DNA from: Nereocystis luetkeana
Lineage: Eukaryota; Sar; Phaeophyceae; Laminariales; Laminariaceae
Length of the DNA stretch: 64,000 nucleotides
NCBI GenBank assembly: GCA_031213475.1
Contig: JARUPZ010000025.1
Coordinates: forward strand, 2,678,077-2,742,076
Direction: 5' to 3'
A model generated the notes under the pieces. It did no database searches, was not told the origin of the DNA, and saw only the letters and a list, made by a program, of their open reading frames with translations. This document shows positions 48,587-58,392 of this stretch, piece by piece (position 1 is the stretch's first letter; every line of letters begins with the position of its first letter). Both the position numbers and the translations under genes were made by a program.

Positions 48587-48795
48587 GTCGGAGGGCGGGA
48601 GGAGGGCTGCGCCACTTTTTCCGCGCCTGAATGGGATCGCTGCGATGGCGTCGATACACCGGGGACGCCAGCGACGCCTCCCCTCCCTAAAGCACCGCCT
48701 CCGCCGATTCCAACTCCGACTGCACCCCCCGGACGGGATCTGGCAAATCCCTGGGGTTCATTTTGATGGGAATGGTAGAGATTTTTGTCGGGGGC
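48587..48795 (-). CDS. Large minus-strand gene: Gly/Ser/Pro exon
   Basis: A 209-nt frame with CAGCCCATGCAG acceptor (phase 0) and CTCCGAC|GTGAGA donor (phase 2). It encodes APDKNLYHSHQNEPQGFARS, RPGGAVGVGIGGGGALGRG and VSTPSQRSHSGAEKVAQPSS. It is disordered and resembles the low-complexity exons downstream. The phase-2 end does not match the phase-0 start proposed for 44744, so an intermediate exon or different border must exist. Confidence 0.45.
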
Positions 48796-49074
48796 CTGCA
48801 TGGGCTGTTTAAGGTCAGATCAATCCGGTCAGGTACGTAACGTTGGGAGGGCGAGAGGGAGGGCGAAGGGGCGGGGGGGTAGGCATGGGGGGGGGGGGGT
48901 GTTAACCTTCCACACATCAGACTACCCTCCACCGTTAAGGTAGATTTATTTGACAGTTACACGAACATTCCGAGATATATGCAACCGGCGATCAGTTAGC
49001 AAAGACAGTTACAAGACTGCCCAGAGGGCAAAAGGTGGCACAATGAAGGAGCCGTGTTGCCACATTCACTATAC

Positions 49075-49895
49075 GGATGGAACACCCCAAACATAGTAAG
49101 AGATACCACACGCGACCGTTACCAACACCAACAACGACGGTCACACGGAATACCAACATGCTACCCGCGACCATTACCAATTTACAATAATGACGGTTTC
49201 ACAGAAACCCTAGATACCACTGACGACCGTTACCAATTACCAAGAACAACAGTCACGCGGAAACCCAAGATAGTACACGCGACAGATACTAATTACCATA
49301 CGCGGAAACCCAAGAAAACCCACGCGACATATACCAATTACCAAGACTGACGGTCACACGGAAACCCAAGATAGTACACGCGACAGATACCAATTACCCA
49401 GAACGACGGTTAGGCGGAAACCGAAGACACCACACGCGACCGTTACAAAACACCCAGAATGGCGGTTACGCGGAAACCCAAGATACCACAAGCGACAGAT
49501 ACCAATCACCAAGAATGACACCTACCCAGAAACCCAAGATACCACCCACGACGGTTACCAAATACCAAGAACGACAGTTACACGGAAACCCAAGATACCA
49601 CACGCGACCGTCACGAAATACCAGCAATGACGGTTACACGGAAACCCAAGATATCACATGCGATAGATACCAATCACCAACCACGACGGTTACGCAGAAA
49701 CCCAAGATACCCCCCACCAAATATACCAAATACCAAGAATAACGGTTACACGAAAACCCAAACATACGTGACCGTTACCAAATACCAAGAGAGGCGGTTA
49801 CACGGAAACCCAAGATACCACACGCGATCGATACCACTTACCAAGAATGACGGTTACACGGAAACCCAAGACACCACCCGCAACGGTTACCAATG
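49075..49895. repeat. ~57-60 bp minisatellite, about 14 units
   Basis: Units combine GACGGTTACACGGAAACCCA, AGATACCACACGCGACCG and TTACCAAATACCAAGAA. Each unit has ACGGTTAC and GACCGTTACC, opposite-facing copies of GTAACCGTC, so the array can fold. It is intronic to the large gene. Confidence 0.95.
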
Positions 49896-49904
49896 ATCAC
49901 GGCT

Positions 49905-50095
49905 GTTCACGGGTCGGGTTCGATCTCGCAGGTCGGGTCGGGTCGGGTCGGGTAAAACGGTAACGGCGACCCGACCTAACCCGTGTGAGTTTGAAAACCT
50001 CGTCACCGGATCCGACCCAACCCGTGTGATTTTGAAAACTTCCTGGCCCTGAGTGCGGGTCGGGTCACAACCTGTGAAGAGCTCTGCCAATGACA
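49905..50095. mobile_element. Family F GGGTC-pentamer element, copy 3
   Basis: CTGTTCACGGGTCGGGTTCG, (GGGTC)n, CCCGTGTGAGTTTGAAAACC twice, then GGTCACAACCTGTGAAGAGC. Inverted ends CTGTTCACGGGT and ACCTGTGAAGAG are visible. It inserts directly after the 57-bp array. Confidence 0.7.
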
Positions 50096-50136
50096 GTTAC
50101 AGGAAGATAGGGAGGAGGCGTGTTTGCCTCACTCAC

Positions 50137-50244
50137 CACGGGGATGGAGCCTATCCGGACCTCCAGGCCGGCGAGCCTGTCCAGACAGACGGAAGTCTTT
50201 TCGTGCGACATGGTCGCCGTTTCGCCGAGGACCATCACCTGCGA
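50137..50244 (-). CDS. Large minus-strand gene: helical exon
   Basis: A 108-nt exon with CACAGCTCCAG acceptor and CCCGTG|GTGAGT donor, phase 0 on both sides. It encodes SQVMVLGETATMSHEKTSVC then LDRLAGLEVRIGSIPV. A heptad-like spacing (V..L..T....L..L...I) suggests a coiled coil. WAVE/WASH-type actin regulators have a helical N-terminal domain with a similar RL..LE pattern; this is a weak resemblance only. Confidence 0.6.
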
Positions 50245-50284
50245 CTGGAGCTGTGGCGGCGGAAGAGGAAACATGAGGGGGGGG

Positions 50285-50545
50285 GAATGTGCATGTCACG
50301 CACGGCCGTAGTCGTATGGCGTATGACCATAGACCATAGACCCTCGCATCTCTACGAACGCCGGGAGGGAGCACGTCGGAGTTTTCACCTACAGTAGCAG
50401 GCATACGTATTGCTTGCACCATTAAGCGTGCACCGAAGCGTAAGGCGTTCGGCGAGTCGCATGAACGGCGAGCCGCATCCTACTAAGAACCGCTTGTCGA
50501 GGCGGCCTTTCCTTCATTATGGATTGCTAGCGTCCAATTCACGTA
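50285..50545 (-). mobile_element. Family D retroposon fragment, copy 11
   Basis: GGCCGTAGTCGTATGGCGTA (with a small internal duplication TATGACCATAGACCATAGAC), GAACGCCGGGAGGGAGCACG, and CGCATCCTACTAAGAACCGC. It is diverged and truncated at both ends. Confidence 0.7.
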
Positions 50546-50584
50546 GTGGTGGTGGTGGGGGGCGGGGGCCAATAAAGAGAGGCG

Positions 50585-50900
50585 AGTGTCTACAGATGGG
50601 ACCACATCAAGATCTAGATCACTACCTACGGAAGGTCATGTATCTAGATCATCTACAACCTAGATTTGCCGCGGTGTTTCCGCACATGGGTGCAGGTCAC
50701 GATCTACAGCACCGGAAGACCAAGACCTACAAGTACGGTAGATTGCCATCATTTTGTAGATAATTTCGAAAAAAATCACATGTTTGCCGAGCATTTTTCC
50801 ACACGTCGACAGAAGATCACGATCTATATCAGCAGATCACGATCTACAGATCAAAACCTGCATCAGATCCTAATTTTTTGGTTACGGTACACCACGTCGT
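50585..50900. repeat. Family H-like GATC-rich DNA, copy 6
   Basis: ACATCAAGATCTAGATCACT, GTATCTAGATCATCTACAAC and AGATCACGATCTACAGATCA. No clear unit. Confidence 0.5.
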
Positions 50901-50994
50901 GTAAGGGAGAGACCAACGGCGGCAAGTGTACACGCATCAGATATATCACGGTATGGTCCTACATCTGCCGCCATGGTGTGCCGTGTAGAGGAGG

Positions 50995-51205
50995 GGGAGG
51001 GCGGGGGAGGGGTGGGCGTAGTCCTCCGTTGCCTGCGTTAGTCATTCAACCATCGATCACGCATCAATTTCGAGACGGACCACCGTTTCTACTCCTAGTA
51101 GAGACACAACACGTGGGCGCTCGTTGACGAAGGGGGGGCACCGTTCCTACTCCTACTAGATAGATACACCTCTAACAGTTGGGCGCTCAATGCTGGCGGC
51201 GGAGG
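50995..51205 (-). mobile_element. Family E fragments, two copies
   Basis: First: GCGTAGTCCTCCGTTGCCTG, GTTAGTCATTCAACCATCGA, CGAGACGGACCACCGTTTCT, GTGGGCGCTCGTTGAC. Second: GGGGCACCGTTCCTACTCCT then CCTCTAACAGTTGGGCGCTC. Confidence 0.65.
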
Positions 51206-51235
51206 GGGAGGGGGTGGAGAGAGGGGGGAGGGGTG

Positions 51236-51300
51236 GTATCTCCGAAAATCCGTCTTCCACGGCGTTCCATCCCTCGCTGTTAATGGGAACTTGCGCAGGA
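51236..51300 (-). pseudogene. Possible decayed copy of the 51830 exon
   Basis: The minus-strand frame WNAVEDGFSEIPPLPP resembles LKAIEDGVQQ followed by the intron start of the real exon (VPPASS). The donor GT is replaced by AT. The match is short and may be chance. Confidence 0.25.
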
Positions 51301-51429
51301 GTATTTTTTTTAATGTCGTTAACTTGTGTGCGTTCGTGGGCAGCGTAACAGGTACGTTGACCGCTTCGGGCAACCCGAAAAAGGGCCCCTTCGGTTTGGA
51401 CGCCGTTGGAAGTCGAAACTTGCACACCT

Positions 51430-51730
51430 CGCGGACAGATCAGATAGATCGTACTCCCCCAGTTCATGATCTAGATATTTGCGGGTAGATCCCTGATATG
51501 TACGGTCTGTAGCTCATGCTGCCGGGTACGAGTCGTACGTATTAACCCGCACGATCGTACGTAATTGACCCGCACGATCCGCATTGGGCATGTTTCCTGG
51601 GTTGGATATGTACTACACAACAGATCCTTCTCAGCATGTCACCATAACGGCAGCTCAGGATCTACTGTACATGATATATCTATCTACTGTATCTATCATC
51701 TAGATCGTGATCTATTTCACGTGTGCAAAC
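51430..51730. repeat. Family H repeat, copy 7
   Basis: AGTTCATGATCTAGATATTT, GCTGCCGGGTACGAGTCGTA, GGGCATGTTTCCTGGGTTGG, CACCATAACGGCAGCTCAGG, ATCTAGATCGTGATCTATTT. Confidence 0.7.
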
Positions 51731-51829
51731 TTGCATTCCGCTCGTAAAAATGAGGCATATTTCGGGCGGGGAGATAGGGGGGACGAGAGGGGACGAATGG
51801 GAGGAGGAGGAGGAGGAGGCGGGGGGTAC

Positions 51830-51898
51830 CTGCTGAACCCCGTCTTCGATTGCCTTTAAGGAGCTCAGCTGCTCCTCCCGCATAGCCTGCAGCAGGGC
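51830..51898 (-). CDS. Large minus-strand gene: short helical exon
   Basis: A 69-nt exon with GCTTCGTTCAG acceptor and CAGCAG|GTACCC donor, phase 0 on both sides. It encodes ALLQAMREEQLSSLKAIEDG then VQQ, an amphipathic helix. It links in phase to 50137 downstream and to 52853 upstream. Confidence 0.55.
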
Positions 51899-51934
51899 CT
51901 GAACGAAGCCGCGTCGATGCAGGGGAAAAGGGGT

Positions 51935-52320
51935 TGTTTTGCGTTTGCGGGGTGCGGAGAAAAGAGCGGGGTAATAAGGGGTCGAGGGGTAACTTTCCAC
52001 GAAGATCCCAGTCGAATACGAATGTATTCATATATTAATTCTCACTATATATACCCTTCTTACCGCCGTTGGAGTGAAAGAGGCATTTCGCGGGTGCCGG
52101 ATGCGGGGGAGAAAAAAAACGGGCAAAAAAGCGTGGTAAGTCGGAGTCGACAAGGAACTTTCTATTGAGATATCAAGCCGAAAAATTCTACGTATGTATC
52201 ATCCTTTGTACCGCCGGTGGGGCGGAAGAGACGTTTCACGTGTGCGGGATGCGGCGAGATTAACGGAGACACAACGCGGGGTAACTAGGGGTCGAGAGGC
52301 GAGTTTCGGATCTCGTCGCG
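51935..52320. repeat. ~140-150 bp imperfect tandem repeat, about 2.5 units
   Basis: Units share GCGGGGTAA.(A/T)AGGGGTCGAG, AACTTTC, ACCGCCG.TGG.G.GAAAGA and TTTCGCGGGTGCCGGATGCG / TTTCACGTGTGCGGGATGCG. Starts near 51935, 52080 and 52220. Confidence 0.7.
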
Positions 52321-52578
52321 AGAGCAACAATGGGGCGGGGAGTGAAAAAAACGATGAAGAGCCAAGCAAAAGGTTTTGAACAACGCGTGTAGGCGTTCTT
52401 GTCTACCAGGTGTTTGACTACAGCACAGACCTACGAATGACACATAACCTGATACGAACAGAAGGACCATATTTTGGCTTTATGGGCGACGCTCAAGATT
52501 TTTTGGATTCAGGAATCGTGCTCATCGGCGAGCGTCGCACCAAAAACCCTGCTGGTGTATGATAGCCTGCGCGCGACT

Positions 52579-52680
52579 CTGTTAGGACTGCAGTCCTGTT
52601 TAGGGGACAAAACCACACAAATCCCAAGTAGTTTGCCCCCCAAACGGGACTGCACTCCCAAAAGTACTAACAGGGTTAAG
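52579..52680. mobile_element. Family B MITE copy 12
   Basis: GTTAGGACTGCAGTCCTGTT and GACTGCACTCCCAAAAGTAC then AGGGTTAA; moderately diverged. Confidence 0.75.
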
Positions 52681-52852
52681 GATGTTCAAAGGAAGGCGTC
52701 GCGACAAGGCTCTACCAGTAAGTTCCACGGCTCTTGCTCCGATCACATGGTTCTTGTTGGCGGGTCGTGACATGCACCGCCACTATACACACGGCGAGAG
52801 AGTGGTGGCACAGGCACACACGGCTTGTGTGCAAGAAACGGTACAGACATAC

Positions 52853-53095
52853 CGCAGCAGCAGCAGCAGCGGCAGCAGCGGCAGCAGCGGCAGCAGCGGC
52901 AGCAGCAGCAGCAGCAGCAGCAGCAGTGCCGGTGGAGTAGCTTTGCACAGTAGGTGGGGTCACCCACTCCGGCAGCGTGCGGGGAGTCGTGCCGGTTGCC
53001 GCCACGTATAGCTCCCGGTATTGATGGCTGGCGGGTATGATAGCGGCACTATACAGGGACCATTGCACATCACGGTATGCCTGGTACAGCACCAA
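52853..53095 (-). CDS. Large minus-strand gene: probable exon with poly-Ala end
   Basis: A 243-nt frame between GCTTCGCACAG (acceptor) and TGCTGCG|GTATGT (donor), phase 0 on both sides. It encodes LVLYQAYRDVQWSLYSAAII, PASHQYRELYVAATGTTPRT, LPEWVTPPTVQSYSTGT and then about 24 Ala from a GCT/GCG repeat. The first 57 residues look folded (many aromatic residues). The preceding intron would be only 48 nt, far shorter than the others, so the border upstream is less secure. Confidence 0.45.
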
Positions 53096-53143
53096 CTGTG
53101 CGAAGCATCGATGTCATCTCTACATATCCACCGAGCGGCTCAC

Positions 53144-53239
53144 CATGACATCGGTGACGGGCATGACGGGCGTCTCGCCCCCTTCCGCGGCGGTTTCCTG
53201 CTGAGCCGAAGGCGTGTCCGACAGGGAAACGTCTTCAAC
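53144..53239 (-). CDS. Large minus-strand gene: acidic exon
   Basis: A 96-nt frame with CGCAAGCAG acceptor and GTCATG|GTGAGC donor, phase 0 on both sides. It encodes VEDVSLSDTPSAQQETAAEG then GETPVMPVTDVM. It is acidic and Ser/Thr/Pro-rich, in keeping with the disordered parts downstream. No earlier exon or start codon was identified. Confidence 0.5.
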
Positions 53240-53610
53240 CTGCTTGCGACGGCGTGAGAACGAAGAAATTTACAGGAATTTGCGTTTTACTGTTTGTGCT
53301 TGTATCAATCAACAATAATCGTCAGCTTAAAGTCTTCGCAAACTTTTCAAAAATCAATCGTCAGCATAACTTATTCGGAAGCGTTCCACACCCTGGACAA
53401 TCAATGGACTTAACAATAGTGTATTGATTCTACTGCAATGTTCGTTGTCGGCCACAAGAGACTTTGAAGAGCGTGTATATCGATAGATATTGTCGCGGAC
53501 AAAAGTTTTGGAAACCTGGCAGCAAATTATTGTATTGTGTGATATTCTGTTGCTATTGCAGTGTCCATTTGTCTGTCGTCCAGGGCGTCATTTTTTACAC
53601 TCGGAAAGAT
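53240..53610. other. No gene seen
   Basis: AT-richer DNA upstream of the 53144 exon, with no supported exon or repeat. Confidence 0.4.
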
Positions 53611-53614
53611 AATG

Positions 53615-53970
53615 TACAAATCAGGTACCAATCATCTACAGATCATCTACATATCATCTGTAAATCATCTACAGATCATCCACGTATCATCTACAGATCA
53701 TCTACAGATATATCCTCTACAGATAATCTACAGACCATCGACAGATCACCTAGATACCCCAGAGCAAACAAATATATTCCCGACCTTGTATTTATGATCT
53801 ACAGTGGCCTATGTTGCCGGGTGGGACCCGTACCATCAAAATGATCTACAAAGTAGCACACGTTTCCTGGGATGGGTCTGTACTGTACAGATCCATCCTG
53901 GACAACCTCCCACCACGGCAGGTGAGGAACCACAACAGATCATCTAGATCATGACCTGCCCGCGGTGTGG
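53615..53970. repeat. Family H repeat with ATCTACAGATC tandem units, copy 8
   Basis: Imperfect 14-15 bp units of ATCATCTACAGATC at 53632-53750, then TTGCCGGGTGGGACCCGTAC, TTTCCTGGGATGGGTCTGTA and CCACCACGGCAGGTGAGGAA, as in the other H copies. Confidence 0.75.
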
Positions 53971-54390
53971 AAGGCTGAGGTATGTAGAGTAAAACACATC
54001 CTTTATCAAACAATGCACGATAAATCCAGCCTGGACAAGCAGTCCTGTTTCTTATACCTGTTTCTTATACCTGCTGTAACGGAGAAATTCCGATCAATCA
54101 AGCTCGTGATATTAAATAGCATAAAAATGCCTGAAACATCCCTGACAGTTTCGTGACAAACCCCCCTCCCTCATTAGAACAATATCCTTTTATTTGGGGC
54201 ACTTCTGACGAAGTTTTGCCATACAGTGGAGGGAATGGGGCGGAGGCTAAGAAAGCAGGTATAGGGGTCTCCATCTCGGCTCAAATATTTTCTGATCGGT
54301 TGAGCTCCTCAAGTGAGCAACTATTAATACTATATCGGCTACATAGTGTGCACCACACGATACTTTTACTACCCTAGACACCACTGGAGC
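53971..54390. other. No gene seen; small family C-like fragment
   Basis: GGTTGAGCTCCTCAAGTGAG at 54299-54318 resembles the family C interior; TATTAATA follows at 54322. Confidence 0.35.
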
Positions 54391-54486
54391 GCACGGGGGG
54401 CCACAGTAAACAGGACCAACTGTTGATAGTAAAAATAGGTATAGATACTTCGTATGGGGTTTTGTGATAACTATGGTCCCCCGTAA
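54391..54486 (+). mobile_element. Family A MITE copy 27 (internally deleted)
   Basis: CACGGGGGGCCACAGTAAAC to ATAACTATGGTCCCCCGTAA, lacking the TACCGTAGGTCC part of the right arm. Confidence 0.8.
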
Positions 54487-54559
54487 ATAGAGCGTTCAGT
54501 TTACACGGGGGTGCGATCGTTTTCCAGCGCTCGATACCGAATAAGGTGTTTTCGTGTTT

Positions 54560-54735
54560 TCGGAAAAAAATCCTGGTCGAGAGCCTTCCGAACATACAAC
54601 GTTGAACGTTCGACTACATGGAAGCACCCTCGCCATCGCCGAGAGAATTCGATCGCCCAAAAACGATCGCACCACCGCCGTGGCGAAGGCAGCCGCGCTC
54701 TTTTGCAGTGCTTACGGCTGTACTCGTACACAGTA
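54560..54735 (+). CDS. Possible exon, strand unresolved
   Basis: The plus frame reads LHGSTLAIAERIRSPKNDR then TTAVAKAAALFCSAYGCTRT, with GTACACA|GTAAGC as a donor near 54734. The minus frame reads STLYVRKALDQDFFPKTRKH. GC content is higher than the flanks. Not recognised. Confidence 0.25.
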
Positions 54736-54749
54736 AGCAGGTGCTTCAC

Positions 54750-55360
54750 AGGACTGCTTCCACCGCGTGGAAATCTTGGTAGGGGTTAGTTGAGCGAACA
54801 AAAATCTTCGAAGTCAATATTTCGGGTGAACTGTGAGGTATTGGGCTCATGCCAGGAGCTCAGGAAGTAAGCCGCCACCCCTGCCTGCCGCGGCGTGGCT
54901 CGTTTTGCGGGGAAAGACGAAACACGGGCGTCGTTGTATGATACACACTCAAGTTGGTCCTCATCGTACCCGCCTCAAGTAAGAAATCTAAACCACGCAC
55001 TGCCCAGCACTGCCTGTATTAATCGCATACATTGTACCGGTACAGCCAGTGCAAGATACAGGACTCGTACCGCTGTACTAAGCAATTGAAAGAAGGATCC
55101 AAGAAATTGAACGATATGGTAAAGAAAGGCAGGCTAAGATTTCGTTCTCTAAAACAAGAAATTCGGGAATAATTTTACCGAATTTACTGCTCTATTAATA
55201 GTGTACCGGTAGAACACGCCCCTCGATAAGAAATCCAGCCCGGACCAGCTTTTCCTATTTTTTGTTACCAGCTTTTCCTGTTTTCAGCTTTACTGCTATG
55301 TGTATAGGTGTTCGGTACTATAATATAATCAGTCGAACTCACAGCTGACGTATTTCATAA
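54750..55360. other. No supported gene
   Basis: Unique DNA with a TATTAATAGTGTACCGG motif at 55193 and two near-copies of TACCAGCTTTTCC(T) at about 55240 and 55265. Confidence 0.4.
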
Positions 55361-55588
55361 TTACATAAAATACCCTGATAACGCGTCTATAAAGGATAAC
55401 ACACCGTCTCTGACGAATTTTGAGGCTGATTTTCTCGACAGCAGTGTGGAAGGTGCCAAACATCCAATCGGGCGATGCATCTGTCTATGGATGGAAATAT
55501 CTCGACGATATCTTCCCAGAGCCATAATTTTCGTTGCGAGTGTCTCCCTTGCTTGGTCTGGAGACAATCGGCTCGGAGCTTCGTCCAC
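55361..55588 (-). CDS. Uncertain ORF, unknown
   Basis: A 75-codon minus-strand frame starts MDEAPSRLSPDQARETLATK and ends SFIDALSGYFM. An overlapping frame reads WEDIVEIFPSIDRCIARLDV. Both have ordinary composition. No splice or promoter evidence and no recognised family. Confidence 0.2.
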   Translation of the reverse strand: MDEAPSRLSPDQARETLATKIMALGRYRRDISIHRQMHRPIGCLAPSTLLSRKSASKFVRDGVLSFIDALSGYFM

Positions 55589-55779
55589 GCAGGGGGTAGG
55601 GGTTGTGTTCTCGTGTTATACGACACCTACTTGTGGTGCTCGTACGTAGTCCGGCTTCTAATGTACCAGGTACTTCGTCAATCAAATAGATCAAGAGCGT
55701 ACCGCCGGGTACGCACCTGGTGCCTGGTGTGTCGCAGATACTCCGCTCAATCCGCATGCGACTTTCTGTATTATTAATA

Positions 55780-55884
55780 TTACGGGGGACCATAGTTAAC
55801 AGGACCTATGGTACACATAAAAACCTATATGTTTAACCATTTTTACTAACAATATTTGGTCCTTTTAACTATGGCCCCCCGTAA
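55780..55884 (-). mobile_element. Family A MITE copy 28
   Basis: TTACGGGGGACCATAGTTAA to TAACTATGGCCCCCCGTAA. TATTAATA overlaps its left flank (55772-55779). Confidence 0.9.
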
Positions 55885-56269
55885 TAGCACAAGCCATTGT
55901 AGTGGAGGTTAGGACGTAGAGTAGGACGCACCCTCCCCGAACAACAACTCTACAGCCTTGGCCAGCATCCCTGTTTCTTCAAACCTGCTGGAACCTCGTA
56001 TGTCGGAGCTATTGCATAAGTGAAGTGCGCAGAGTACAGGGTCTCAGGCCTCTGCCCGAAGACATGCGGGCTCGAGCGTACACACCGGCCGCACTGAGCG
56101 GAGCGCCCGAGCGCAATCCCTACACAAGAAAACAAACCAGAGACACAACTACACAGAAACAGCATGAGGCCCCCACGATCGCCGCCGCGAATCAACACCA
56201 GGGGAGGGGGAAAGTGAGTGTTGCCCAGACGTACCCCACCTTGTCGTGCTGTGCAGCGCCTCTCCCGGG

Positions 56270-56621
56270 GTCCATGCTGCTTGTTAGTGTTCTGCACAAC
56301 GCGACCGAGTTGACCTTGCTTTTCGGCTCACTGCTCGAAGAAGCGGAGAGGCTTGTCGTTCAAAACAAAGGAGTGACGAGGGAGGAAGGATTGCTTGCTC
56401 GTGCTCACGGTACAGGCGCGAAGGCGCAGAAGAGCACACACCAGAGTCCGGGCAGCAATCACGGGCTTCACACCTGCTTTGCAATGCTTCGCTTGCTTCC
56501 CGAGCGTGGCGATATTGCGTGCTCTCTCTGGTTCTTGCAAAACCCGACTATCACGGGTTTCCACATGTTTCGTTACCTGTGCTTACACACTTGGGGCCAT
56601 ACACCAAACGTCCCCGTTTAA
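56270..56621 (+). CDS. Uncertain ORF, unknown
   Basis: The plus frame reads MLLVSVLHNATELTLLFGSL then LEEAERLVVQNKGVTREEGL and ends TWGHTPNVPV before TAA. It looks protein-like, but the minus strand is also open (RNIATLGKQAKHCKAG), so it is not firmly called. There is no recognised domain. Confidence 0.25.
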
Positions 56622-56639
56622 AAATCTCCCAGCTATATA

Positions 56640-57550
56640 TCCAACGTTTTTTGCACATACATACATAGCGCACATACAGAGCGTCTTTCACAAGCTCGGT
56701 TCCTCTCGTGCTGTCTGCATGCAGCGCCGTGGTGGTACCGGAGTGCGCCCCCAGCCAACGACTCTGAAATCGAGCGATTCGGCGGAACTGCGTAGGCAGT
56801 ATCTTCGAACTGAAGGAACAGCGCGCCCGTTGCTCTCGTACCTGGTGCGGGTAGAATCCACTGAATAAATAGAGTATGCACTTTTAGTGTCAAACCTTGA
56901 GTACCTTTATCATGTATCTCGACGAGCATCGAGGAGAGAGAGAAAGAAAAAAACACTACATCAGCAGCACCAATCATGAGAGCAGGAGCACATCAGGAAC
57001 TGTAAAGTTAACGTAATAACACTGTACCTGGTCTTAATAGTACCCCTGTCACCTCGTGTATTTTTTTTCCAGTATGTGAGTGAGTGTTGTGAAGGTGTTA
57101 CCTATAGGCACCCCTTTAGCGGGCAGGCCGTATAATATACAGCAGTAGTCACAGCAGTTGCCTCCTCTTCCCCCCGCCGGGTGCATACCTTGCTTCTTGG
57201 TCTTCATGGAGCACGGCATGGAAGTTCCTTTGAGCATTCTCTTTCCCACAGTTCTTATGTTTTCACCCTGTTTTCACCAATTTTGCACTATAAAAAAACG
57301 CAGAACACATAAACACATTTTCGACAAAGATGGTATCGCATATTATATACTCGTAGGTCGTTGAGATGCAGCAGCAGCTACACCACAGCAGTGATAGTTG
57401 CAGTGCGGCTTCGTTTTGAACCAAAAAGCATAACAACAGCGGTAGATATACAGTCAATTAAAGTGAGGGTTTACATCCCGATCGTAATACACCAGGTATA
57501 TCCTACAGCAGGCGAACCATTCTGACCGCTGTGTGTGAATTATCCTCACT
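56640..57550. other. No supported gene
   Basis: Unique DNA with scattered TACCTGGT/ACCAGGTA motifs (56838, 57026, 57491) and a T run at 57061. Open frames are short. Confidence 0.4.
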
Positions 57551-57552
57551 TC

Positions 57553-57872
57553 AACCTTCCAGCTTAACACGTGTGTGAGGTTTTACCCTCAACGATCTTC
57601 TGGACAAGCCGTGGTCACAGGTGTCGTCTCTTCTCTCCCCCCGTACATGCCTTCATTTTTATCGCTCATAGGGTTCAGCGTTCCCCCTGCTCGCCGATTT
57701 GCATCGAATAATCCTATCAAATAACTCACGCTCTCGCGCGTTCCGCTCATCAATTTTTATGCAAGAAAAAGTTCCTACAGTACGCACGAGTATGTGCTCG
57801 GTGAGACTCGAAGCCGCGAATTGAATCTTGATGGACACGCGGACCACCTGATAAGCCACCGGGGACGCCGTG
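57553..57872 (-). mobile_element. tRNA-derived SINE, copy 3
   Basis: On the minus strand: CGGCGTCCCCGGTGGCTTAT head, GCGGCTTCGAGTCTCACCGA (B box), GGGGGAACGCTGAACCCTAT body and GTGACCACGGCTTGTCCAGA, then AGCTGGAAGGTTG. It lacks the A-rich tail. Confidence 0.8.
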
Positions 57873-58004
57873 CTAGCTAAATTTCTCCACTGGGCGGCGA
57901 CATGTTCTAGAAGTACACAATAGTATAGTACCATCTACGTAGCGCTAAGGGTACCACCCGTACAGTATGACATCATCACAACCACAGCAGTCTACTATCA
58001 ATCG

Positions 58005-58390
58005 AGACTGTTCGCGGGCCAGGTCAAACCTCACGGGTTAGGCCGGGTCGGGTGGGGCCACAGTCTACTTTACTTTTAACGAGGACTGTTCGCAGGCCAG
58101 GTAAAACCTCACGGGTCAGGTCAGGTCGGGTCGAGCCAGTTGACCCGACCCGACCCGACCCGCTAGGTTTTGGAAGCCCCCCCCGACCAGCGAGATTTGA
58201 AAACTTCTGGACCCGACCCGACTTGACCCGAGATGTATCGAACACACCTCCTGGCCCGAGCCGGCCCGACCCGACCCGCCAGATTCCGATTGACTCGTGA
58301 TATGTCGCGGACAAAGGCCCCCTCATCAACCCGCAAGACCATTTATCTCGACCCGTGGGGTCCACCCGCGGATCCGGCCCGTGGGTCGAC
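58005..58390. mobile_element. Family F GGGTC-pentamer elements, copy 4 (two nested starts)
   Basis: GACTGTTCGCGGGCCAGGTC at 58007 and GACTGTTCGCAGGCCAGGT at 58084 are two left ends; then GACCCGACCCGACCCGAC runs and CCCGACCAGCGAGATTTGAA. It is a partial tandem duplication of the left part. Confidence 0.65.
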
Positions 58391-58392
58391 GC

